Assembly (NCBI GenBank): GCA_000467715.1
Contig: AJFK01000977.1
Coordinates: 1-64,000, forward strand
Reading direction: 5' to 3'
DNA: 64,000 bases
From: Hysterium pulicare CBS 123377
Lineage: Eukaryota; Ascomycota; Dothideomycetes; Hysteriales; Hysteriaceae
Shown: positions 20,338 to 29,961 of the stretch, piece by piece
Layout of the letters: each line of letters opens with the position of its first letter
Numbering within the stretch: the stretch's first letter is position 1
Position numbers and translations under genes: made by a program
Notes under the pieces: model-generated
Seen by the model: only the letters and a program-made list of their open reading frames with translations
Told to the model about the DNA's origin: nothing
Databases searched by the model: none

Positions 20338-21022
20338 GTATATCGATAGTAACAGCAACTACGATGAACATGGCGACAACAGTATCGAACACAATATCCA
20401 AGAAGGCCAAGGGTCTTCTCATTCGGAGAAACAGGCCATTTTGAGCAATGAATCACTCATCGAAGAGAGAAGGGAAAAAGCTCACCGAATACTTCTAGAG
20501 CTACTCGATCAAAGAGGAAAGACTGACCCTAACTTAGACGACGTGCCCGGTCAAAGTAAAACAAGGAAGATCCTCGAGCGGACGCTCGATTTCTTACTTG
20601 CAAACATCTGGAGATATGATAAGGAAGAGAATAATCAGCATATGGGTGATTTCTTTCAGTGTAAGGAGGAGGCTCTAGACGTATGGCTGGTTACGCGGAA
20701 TCAAATTCGGGGACTCAGAGAGCGTTTTAATTTGCTACCCGACCGGCATCAATCACTGGTGGAATACAGCAGGGCCGCGGCATTCTCAGAGGAAGAAAGA
20801 TCTGAACTTCTTTCTAAGCAAGAAAATCTGTTGGGTCAAGAAGCACGCTTGGAGAAATTGGAAAGAATCCTCAACGAGAATTTTGGTATGACATTTGAAG
20901 GAGTTCTGGCTCAAGTCTTTGATGGGTTGACGAAGCGTAGGGTTGGGGCGCAGAGTTTCCTTCCAGGCCTGGTAGTTTACAATACCCAACTTCGGCGTTG
21001 GCTTCGGTTTGCGAAGGACTGA
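19118..21022 (+). CDS. Orphan family member OF5 with poly-Asp tract
   Basis: Exons 19118-19497, 19551-20131 and 20184-21022; 599 residues. Introns: phase 2 (GTGAGA to GTAAAG) and phase 1 (GTAAGT to TCACAG), the same positions as in OF3. The acceptor at 19550 rather than 19560 is chosen because it alone continues the frame and restores the family helix (IILQHLHCWAF). The N-module contains DIVRLLGLKR, LLEKYGSAIW, RPHLL and DLYYPEDKA. The long linker holds PILISEDSSSSDDE, a SUMO-interacting-motif-like core with acidic tail, followed by 13 Asp in a row encoded by a GAT microsatellite. The C-module (last 190 or so residues) ends VYNTQLRRWLR. Function unknown. Confidence 0.75.
20296..20338 (+). repeat. 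GAT trinucleotide microsatellite inside OF5
   Basis: About 14 GAT/GAC units in the coding frame of OF5 encode an uninterrupted poly-Asp run. It is flanked by Ser/Asp codons, so the tract extends an already acidic region. Length polymorphism between strains would be expected. Confidence 0.9.
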
Positions 21023-21344
21023 AGGGGCTCTATTCGACCGGAAAATTCGGATTTTACGGAAACATAACACGCCCTGTGGAAAGCAATCAAAGCAGGATAG
21101 TCTAAATGTCAAGTCACCTCTCTTTCTCTTATCATCATTCATGGATTGAAATGGGTCGTACATGAGAAAGCGAAAAGGCATAAACAACCCATGTCTACTG
21201 CTTCAATCCGTAGCCAGTGGGAGAAGAACAGAGATCAAACACTAATAAGATTAAGGATCGACAGTTTGTATGCACGATGCACAATACGAGATCAAAATAG
21301 CACGACGTAAGACGGGATAGGAGCAACTGGTAGTGCATCCACCA
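21023..21344. other. Convergent 3' interval OF5 / methyltransferase
   Basis: About 320 bases between two convergent stop codons. It holds only the 3' untranslated regions; no other element was seen. Confidence 0.6.
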
Positions 21345-22262
21345 CTATTTTCTTCCACTGGCCACGATGGTTGTCCCAACCATGCGCCCACCACCCGATC
21401 CATACAACTGGCTGAGATGTCTGATCATGACATCCTTCAGATCTTCTAACTGCGCAGGTCCAAGGTCGGCCGTATGTCGCATGAGATACGGAATACTTGC
21501 GATAAGCCAGTGGTAGACCTTTGCTGGATCGCCATAATCAACGTACACCTCTGTCTGCTCGACCGTAACTTCTCGAAAGCCAGCCAATTCCAACTCATGA
21601 CGAACACCGCCGATAGTCTGCCACTCTCGCGGAACCTCGTATGCAGGCTTGTCAGGACACACCTGTACAAGCAATTTCATCAGACCCTGCCAATCGCTGT
21701 GCGGCCAGCAAGATGCTGCAAGAACACCTCCGCCATGTTCGCGGCTCAGCACTCGTAGACATTCCATCAGGGCTTCTTGCGGTTTCGGAAGGAGAAACAA
21801 GACCAATCCCGCGGTAATGTGACTGAAGGAATTATCCGACATTGCTGAGAGGTCCTGCGCATCGCAGACCATATCGTCGACTCTTCCCCACATTGAGTGC
21901 GCGTGTCGCTCAACTTCCTGCGCGCGACGGAGTTGAACCTGTCGAATCATGTCCGGGCTTACATCCGCAGCCAAGACTCGAACAGATGGAGGCACCTCTG
22001 AACCGTAATCTCGGATCATGTGCGAAATTATCTGGCCCGGTCCGCAACCAAGGTCTAAGATGTGATTGGCCTTGGAAAATGGATACACAGAGTCCAGTTG
22101 ATCAAGAAGAGCTTTAGTGGAGCCATCAACCGCGCCTTGTAAGAGCCCGCTTGTGTATTCTTTCGCCAGTGCATTGTACTCGTCAGGCTTTGCTAGAATC
22201 GTGGATTAGCGGAAGATCTATATGGTATGCAGCATCTCAATACCTCGATAGCCTTCAGACAT
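21345..22262 (-). CDS. Class I SAM-dependent methyltransferase
   Basis: Exon 1 is only 19 nt (22262-22244: MSEGYR plus one base). After an intron with donor GTATTG and acceptor TTCTAG, exon 2 spans 22192-21345; 288 residues. The small exon is supported because exon 2 continues the frame upstream of the fold (AKPDEYNALAKEYTSG), and an ATG in the right phase precedes a good donor. Motif I is ILDLGCGPGQ at residues 51-60, followed by an acidic strand end (VLAADVSPDMI) and the DAQDLSAMSDNSFSHI segment, as in UbiE/Methyltransf_11-type enzymes acting on small molecules. The C-terminal half has the cap seen in polyketide/terpenoid O- or C-methyltransferases. The substrate is unknown. It lies next to a transcription factor and a dehydrogenase. 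Confidence 0.82.
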
Positions 22263-22755
22263 ATTTGCAAATGTCGATATTACTGTCAGCTGAAATTCAA
22301 CAATAATTTTGGACTTGGAAGGATAACTTATTTGATGGTAGAGCTTACGATATGTACCTCGGCTTGCATAAGCACTAGCTAAAGTAACTCCGTTAACTTT
22401 GGGCAAACACCTTACCCTACAGCAAAGCGAAAACACCACGAACAGCCATCCATCCATGCCACAAGGACTCGATCAGCCGGTATTTGCCGTAGCGCAAACG
22501 TTGAGACACAGGCTCACAGCAGACCACCTTTTTATTACACAGCTAAGTCCTGCCATCACACAGTGAAGCCCGAACTCGGTTTGCACACGCCTCTTCGGGA
22601 TTGTACCATTATAGCTCCAGGGCCAAACAAGCTAAGTTCTACCTACCGTCATGTTGCTCAAGCAAAATGGTTCGCTCTTAGCAAGTAGGACTGTAACAGC
22701 CAACCTTAGGCCTGCAAGCGGAGTTTGAATGAGGACAACAAAGGCTATATTACTC
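22263..22755. other. Gene-free interval methyltransferase / transcription factor
   Basis: About 490 bases. It contains the promoter of the methyltransferase (minus strand) and the 3' region of the transcription factor gene. No specific sites recognised. Confidence 0.5.
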
Positions 22756-24511
22756 TCATAAGACACTCTGCATCTTCATAGCTTCATTCCATAGATCTCG
22801 GCCGGACTTGTCCTGTATTTTTCCGGTCCAGGCAAAACTCTCCAGGAGCAATTTAGCCTCACACCAATTCGACAATAACAGCTGCGAGACCGCTTGAGCG
22901 ATAGAACAGACAACCCATAACTTTTCGGTTGGATCGATGACAAGAGGGCCCGCAAGAAAATTAAGCCACATACGCAGTGCGCGCATAGACTCAGTCGCGA
23001 AGCTCTCCTCTTCAAGACAAGACTTCAGCTGCCATATCAGTTGTTTACCTATCGGCAAAACCCAAAACTCATTCTGGATGATACCGACGTAGAGCAAGAT
23101 GCCTAGATGACAGGCTTTGATAAGATGGTCTCCTAATCCGCGGATGGCATCCTGATTCTCTCTGGAGAGAAGAGAGTACTGAACTGACCGTATTCTCTCG
23201 CGCAATCTCAAGGGAATGACCTCCGACTTTGGATAGTTGACTGCGTTTAGATCCTGAGCCACGGTATGTACTTTGTAAAGAATGTCGCAAAGCTCCGAGT
23301 CAAATCCATAATTATCATGGACAGCTTGAAACCCGGGAGCAATGTTTCTCTCTGTTTCGTCGCAACCTCGAAGTACACCTGCCTGTGCCTTTCTTTTCTC
23401 CGTTTGCAGGTATGGCTTCGAAAGGCCATAGACGGAGCCCCAGATATCCACTCTGATATTGCCTTAGGAACGATGACAGATCAGCCATGGTGCAATCTAA
23501 CTTACCGATGAAGCGTATCACGCAAGATTGGATTACACTCAAAGGCCAACAACCCTCCTCGTATCTCTACCATCCGCTTTATGCCCCTCATATGAGTGCG
23601 CCAGTTTGCGTGGTTACCGCTTGACTGCTGCGAAAGCAAGTCAGTGTGTCAGGTATCAAATTGTGGAAGTACCTACTTCAGTTAGGGCTAGAAGAGCCAC
23701 AGCAGCGATAGTTGAATCACTTATTTCCTGTAAAGGGTCCGCAAGCCGTTCATTGAGAATCCGGATTGTCTGTTTCAAGTGGTAGACTGCGGAGGGACGC
23801 TCTCTCTTGCTATTCTTTACTGTCTCAAACTGATCGCTACAGAAGAGAACTGAGTTAAGCAAGGCGGGGTCGGTAAAAGCCAGAGGCACCCAGAGCTTTT
23901 TGGTTGGATTGAATCCCCAATATGCTTCGATTTGGTACGCGTGATCTGCCACAGCAGAAACGACTATTATAATGGCGTCAGCAAATTCCTATACAAGGAT
24001 ATCATATGATGTTTATGACTAACGATCCAACAAAGGAAGCAGTGGACTTACACAGGTGAAGAAGGTCGTGCATATACGGTTGCATTTTTATCGGGAAACT
24101 ATCGAAGGGGTCCTCGCTCCAGCGTTCAGGTGATAGAATAGGTGGACGTTCAAGTTCAACGACTGTTTCTGCATCGTTGTCTTGACTCTCAATTTCTATG
24201 TTTTGGAGTCCAGGCTTTGCGTACGCAGCTATCCGTTGCTGTCGTCGATAACTGCGCATAACGTGAGTCCGGACGAACTTTCGAGTCTTCGGGTTATTTG
24301 GACGCCGCCCATCCGAGCAATCGACGAACTCAAAGCACTCCTTCGAAGGTCTTTCTACTTCTTTTATCGGGAACCTCAATAAGTACTCATATTCTTTTAC
24401 TGTTATACAACGCATCAATATCTTGAGTTCAGCTAAAACAGCACGAAATCTAGACCCCTGTTCTGAGCGCCAAGAAGCGCTATGGTCAAACAAAATGGGA
24501 TATTCTACCAT
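22756..24511 (-). CDS. Fungal-specific transcription factor without visible zinc cluster
   Basis: Exons 24511-24052, 23963-23677, 23627-23506 and 23452-22756; 521 residues with this start. Donors GTAAGT, GTAGGT, GTAAGT; acceptors ATAATAG, TTCGCAG and ATATCAG; all phases agree. The N-terminal motif FVDCSDGRRPNNPKTRKFVRTHVMRSYRRQQR (in part, residues 62-92) is typical of a fungal regulator family that lacks a Zn2Cys6 domain. The rest is the fungal transcription-factor middle region, with a characteristic WRTHMRGIKRMVEIRGG segment encoded by exon 3. The start is uncertain: this family often begins just before the FVxx motif, so the ATG at 24417 or an unseen upstream exon is possible. It is divergent from the neighbouring dehydrogenase and may regulate it (inference). 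Confidence 0.78.
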
Positions 24512-25332
24512 GCTTCTGCTAATAACAGAAATGGCTGAACGGACACAACTCACTTTTCCTCGGTCTTCCTCTTCGAATCGATTTTGGCCACTGGACTTTG
24601 GCGTCTTTTGATGAGCAAAAGATCAATCCCCCGTCTTTGCTCTTTGGCCCCGATTTACTGTCGAAGACTAAGAATGTCGGAGATAACGTCGTCATTAAGG
24701 GCTTCGCGACTAATACGTGGCTGATGTAAAGTGCGGGTGTGGTGGAAAGAAGTCCAAAATGAACAATGGTGGTTGCAAAAAGAGGACCAACCGAGCAAGG
24801 TGCGAATGATATTATATATTTCGCTACAGGCTGCGGAGCATAAGCTTATTTCTTACGTCCGCAGGATGTGCTAACCCGTTAGATGGTAGTGCATCACTCC
24901 ACCAATCAGCCACCCAGTCACCGCAGGCTTCCTTCGCCTATTTATCCAAGTCCAGTCGAATTTTCTGAACCGTTGGCCCTTTTGGTGCGCCAGCTCCACA
25001 AACCCCCGGCGCTAACGTAAGCGGTTCCTCCGGGGCCCTCCGCGAACATCAACATCGCAATAGTCTCAAGCATTCGGTCCTCTCATATCGCATCTCCTCA
25101 TATTCCTACAGGATGAAGGAGGACTGATGCCCGCTAAAGGAGGGTTAGACAGCATCCAGAGACTACTAGCCAATCAAAGAGATACTTTAGGTTTGCAGTC
25201 ATCTGCGTTCTTGACTACTTAAACCCATGATACCTCCGCAAAGTCTCATCAGCTTCTCGAGACTCAAGCTCTTTACACCTCACATCTACCACCTCTGCTC
25301 TAAAAAGACGTCATATAGCCAAGGCCCCCGAA
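24512..25332. promoter_or_regulatory. Bidirectional region between transcription factor and dehydrogenase
   Basis: About 820 bases between divergent start codons. It includes an AT-rich patch with ATATTATATATTTCGC near 24810, a GC-rich patch near 25000-25050, and a C/T-rich leader before the dehydrogenase ATG. Any operator is unidentified. Confidence 0.4.
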
Positions 25333-26382
25333 ATGGTCGATCTAGCAACCCTTCCAAAAGACTGGGTTGTCACCTCAAATCAATTCACCAGGGAGGTCCA
25401 CACCGACATATATCCTGCCATCGACCCATCTAAACCAGAGAACTCGCTCAAAGGCAAGACGGTAGTTGTGACGGGCGCCAGCCGCGGCATCGGGGCTAGG
25501 GGCATTGCACCGGCTTTCGCAAAGGCGGGCGTCAAGGCTATGGTGCTAATTGCTACCAATGCTGGTAAGCTGGCAAGTGTTGAGAAGGAGCTGAAGAAGA
25601 TTAACCCAGAGCTCGAGACGCTTGCCTTGGGTGCGGATATCTCGTCTTCCGAACAAGTCACTAAGGCATGGTCTGAGATCAACGCTAGGTATCCCAAGGT
25701 CCACGTGCTGGTTAACAATGCTGGCGTGGAGTGTACCCAGAGTGATAAGGCGATGCACGAGCAGGATCCGGACATCTTTTTCAAGAATTTTGTAGGTGAC
25801 CTCTGGCAGCCTTCTTTCAGTGTGCAAATGATCAATTCTCCAAGTAAGAATTCGGCAGTGCGAATAATGCAGCTGATATCCATCCTCCCCGTCTAGGAAA
25901 TCAACGTCAAAGGTACCCACATTATAACACAGCACTTCCTTCAGGCCGCGCTTCCTTGGGCCTCAACCACCGACAAAGCCAGGATTATCACATTGACCAG
26001 TCAGACCGCCTGGGGCGTCTGGCCATTCTTAGCCGCCTACGCCATGTCTAAATTGGCCAACATCCAATATACCACTACTCTTGCCGCCGCCTATCCGGAC
26101 ACGCTGGTCGCTATCTCGGTCAATCCTGGGTTGAACGACACAGAGATACTCCCGCAGGTCCTTAGGGAGGCTGGATTCAATTACAACAACCCAGCGCTCA
26201 CTGGTAGTATCATTGTGTGGCTGGCGGCGGACCCAGCGAGAAGCCAATTTTTGAATGGGAGGGCGCTTTCGGTTGAGTGGGATGTCGAGGAGCTGGTCGC
26301 GAGGAAAGAGGAGATTACGAGTCAGAATCTACTGACGATTCAACTGCAGGCATTGCTGGGAGCGGAGCAGTTTGTAGACTGA
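25333..26382 (+). CDS. Short-chain dehydrogenase/reductase (SDR)
   Basis: Exons 25333-25791 and 25897-26382; 313 or 314 residues depending on how the stop is counted. The 105-nt phase-0 intron runs from GTAGGT to GTCTAG, and the join restores the conserved sequence before N-x-K-G-T-H. The Rossmann motif TGASRGIG is at residues 47-54, NNAG follows in the middle, and the catalytic set is Ser188, Tyr201 and Lys205 (YAMSK). This is a classical NAD(P)-dependent oxidoreductase, probably cytosolic. The substrate is unknown. It is transcribed away from a transcription factor and close to a methyltransferase, which suggests a small metabolic group. The ATG at 25333 is preceded by a purine in the -3 position. 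Confidence 0.87.
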
Positions 26383-27913
26383 GACCGGCTTCGATGGGCG
26401 GAGCGTAAGGGTCTACCTGAAAAGATAGACCATTATAGATACGGATGATTGTTAAGATACTCCACTTTACACGTTTTACCTATATCAGAAGAAACAAAAG
26501 ACCTTTTAGACCACTCAAATTCTGAGCTTCATAACTTAAATAACTAGGAAGAGATCGATGTTAATTCACCAGCTCTACTTAGTTATAAATTTTAAAGCAA
26601 GACCCTATCTATACCATGTCTAAACAAAGATATTTTACCTTGACTGCAACCCGCGGTAGTCTTGGAATGATTGAACTGCTAGTTTGAAGTTTAGGCGTCG
26701 AGATATGTCAACTTCACTCCCACTCCTGTGCAGGTTGTCAAAGTAAGTGGTGCGAGCAGGAATATTTGAACCATATTCTTTGTTTCGCGAAGTTGAAAGT
26801 CTATACTTTACTTAGCTTCTACGCGATGGGAACGTCTCAACCGTGCGAGGTGCAGTATGCAATCTGTAAAACACTGATCCGAGCTATGATCATGATGCGA
26901 GTACAGCATCCGTCAATACGGAATCTAGACTTATCGTCGAACAGAGAAGTCTCGTAATCAAAACGAACACATGACAAGGCGTAGAGCTGGTTCGGTCAGA
27001 GTGACTGGGCCATTAGCAAGACACTTTTATTCCGGAGCCTTGGCCACGATTCACGTATTCACAACGAGTGGTCCTTGTTCGCTACGGCGACCATGCCAAA
27101 CTGCTGTCTGGGATGAACCACGACCCATCTAACGTATGGCTTGGGGCGTTGTTAGATTTAGGCAGAACAGACTCCAAAATGTGACCTTGGGAGTGCAAAC
27201 GCCACTCGTGTTCCATTCAATCGTAGAAACTGTAGCAGAACTGATGCCTAGATGGTCTGCATTGGCTTCGATGCGCAATTCCGTTTGGTTTTCTTCCACT
27301 TCTCACATGCAACGAGCCTCTGCGCTGAAACAAGGCGCTTTGCCAAGTCACCACTCGCCGGGGTCATCGGTTACGTGCATAAGTCTTGATCTTCCAATCT
27401 TAGAAACCTAAACATCCACGCGTTGTATAGCAAAAGCCCTGTCTAGTCCAGGCCGGAAATGTGCGAACTCCGTCTTTCGTAACAACCTCAGCTTGCCTGG
27501 CATTCTCCTTGGGAATGATCCCACAGTACCACATATTCAATAGCCATACACGCATACTTCTTACTCTTTGCCCAACATCTCTCTTACGAGAGTTGTTCGA
27601 CGCGTGGAAATCCGATCTCCCAACTCACCCTACTACAATATCTCGCCCTCCCCAAACAAGAGGAGGACGATCCTTCCGGAAATCTCTTCAGACAGGATAT
27701 GTCATAATTCAGGGCAGTAACCATTTGCATAGACACTTGCATAATCATCTTTGCTCTTCTGTGTTCGTCTTCTTTGATCATGTCTGAGTTAATATCTAGC
27801 TAATGGTCTGCCAGAAACCGAATCCGAAAACAAGGTGCTAGCGCTTTAGCTAAGACCCAATTCACCCCACATTTCACCTCGTACCTCCTCTTTTTCGCAG
27901 AAGGACCCAAATC
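26383..27913. other. Gene-free interval dehydrogenase / OF6
   Basis: About 1.53 kb. The first 300 bases are AT-rich. Short frames near 27136-27411 and 27461-27787 have no recognisable motif. A C/T-rich leader precedes the OF6 ATG. Confidence 0.5.
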
Positions 27914-29466
27914 ATGTCCCTATCACCAAACTACGTATTACCTGACCATCGAGACGGACGAGGGAATAGTAAGGATACTATCAAGTATCTCGGACTCCTA
28001 ACGAAAACCCAAGGAGGTGGCATAGCCTTCGTGCATCAGGCAGCCAATAGCTTATACAAGGATGTGATGACTTTGGCTAGCTCATTGGGCAACACTCCCG
28101 AGGAGATACAATTGAAAGCTAGAAATTTGACCCCAGTCAACTATAGGATACATGAGCTTCTAGAAAAGTACGGTGTACACCTTTGGCCTCGAAGGGGACA
28201 AATCAGAAACCATCTATTCGATCCCACTGCAGCTGGAGGAAGCAACCTTTATCGGAAGCATTTGTACTATCCGGACGACAGAGCTGAGTGAGTAACAGTT
28301 CACCTTCCGGAGCAAGAGTACAGTGCATACATGCTAATTTTTGAAGGTTAAACTCGTTCTTGCAAGGCCTCGTTTTTGTGGTTGCCTACGAGCAGACCAA
28401 ACAGACCGTATCGCAGCTCCCAATCAGCACAGGTGCTGCAAGACCCCTATCGGGTTCCCAAGTCGAAGTCTCATCGAACAAGAGTTTAACACCTTCTTCC
28501 TATAACGCTCGCTATAAGGTCAATAGAAATGGCAATAGTGATCCGTGGACAGTTTCTTCACAGACCTTAAATCTTCCCAAGCCATCATCATCTCAAAAAC
28601 TTCCTGATCTCAAGAACAAGGATACAAAGCGTAAAGCGGAGAGTCCGAGAGTTGCTGGAGGTAGGCATGAAGACGAAACGGGATGTAAGAAGCCAAAGCT
28701 ACAAGACAATGAAGTTGTTAGCGCAAACAACAATATTGGGACAAAGTCGACACTTGGAAGCGGTCAAAATCGGTCACAGTCATTGCCTGATCAAGCCGAG
28801 ATTATATCTATTACATCAAGCATGTCCTCTAGCTCTGCTGAAGATGACGACATCGTTGTCAGCCAATCGTCCCCTCGATATGACCCGCAAGAGCAGGAAA
28901 GCTTGAATACAGATGCTCGAGATGCCCAGCACTACTTCATGAGTACGAGGTTGAAAGCGTATCAGTGCTTAATCGGATTATTGGAGGACGTCGGCCCCAT
29001 AAATGACCCCAGTATTATTTGGGACATTTGGGATACATACTCGAAATCGAAGCAAGCTGGAAACCCCGCTTCAAACAACTCTACCGTCAAGGAAATGGAC
29101 GACGACTTGAAAACGTGGCTCCATATGGCACAAGCTATGAAACAGTTCAAGGCCACAATCAAATTGCCGAACTACGAGCACAAAGACCTGGGCCGACATA
29201 TCCGAAAATGGGGAGCAAAAGACATACTCTTTCTGCATTACAACTTGGCGGAATTGAAACTACTTTACCCAACGGAAAAGCTGCACCAGAGATCCTTCCT
29301 GATCAAACGCCACAATTCTTCTGCCCCGAACTCGTTACTTGAAGCACTAATGTGCATTCTTGACGTCGGCTTTCCAGGCACTGAAAGAGCACTGAGGGAA
29401 CGCCTCCAAAGTTACAACGCGGAACTGCTCCCATGGTTTGAACCACATCTTCGATTTACCTTCTAG
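27914..29466 (+). CDS. Orphan family member OF6, single intron
   Basis: Exons 27914-28287 and 28347-29466; 497 residues. The phase-2 intron (GTGAGT to TTGAAG) sits at the family position, directly after HLYYPDDRAE. The N-module has TIKYLGLLTK, LLEKYGVHLW and RNHLF. Exon 2 opens with LNSFLQGLVFVV. The linker is Ser/Asn-rich, with two basic clusters (TKRKAESPR and CKKPKLQD) and an EIISITSS core followed by SSSSAEDDD, again SUMO-interacting-motif-like. The helical C-module (about the last 180 residues) ends SYNAELLPW, then FEPHLRFTF. Unlike OF3 and OF5 there is no second intron between linker and C-module; the frame is continuous. Function unknown. Confidence 0.77.
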
Positions 29467-29961
29467 GAGCCGTCTTAAGCTCCTTCGTGGAGGCGGTTAA
29501 TCGAGTCGATACAAAAGTTCCCCCTTTCAACTCTTTCCTACCATCGCATCGTCAACTATCTTATAAGTTGGTTACTTTTGTATGTTCAATGGGCTGCCAT
29601 ACTTTTTTTCTATATTGGGTCTTTTATTTTCTTTTCTGTTGACATGTTTAGTCGCAAATCGGCCGGAAATAATGACCAGACGTACGTGAACCAACAGAAG
29701 CAGTTTTCAGTGACTCTATATTCAATTGTCGCTATTCTATCGGGCCCCTACAATCACCTTAGATAGTACTTTTCATACATATATTCTCTCATCATTTATA
29801 AGAATTCCTTATCAGATTTCACCCAGATAAACTCCGTTAAGTTGAAACTATTAGCATTGACACACGGGACTAAACTAAGGCAACAAGAAAAGATTAAAGA
29901 AGGCGCGGGTTCCGAAAATGGCTTCAATAACCCTATGCCGGCCGACAGCTGAACAGTAGAA
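29467..29961. other. Convergent 3' interval OF6 / coiled-coil gene
   Basis: About 495 AT-rich bases between two convergent genes. No element recognised beyond the two 3' ends. Confidence 0.5.
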
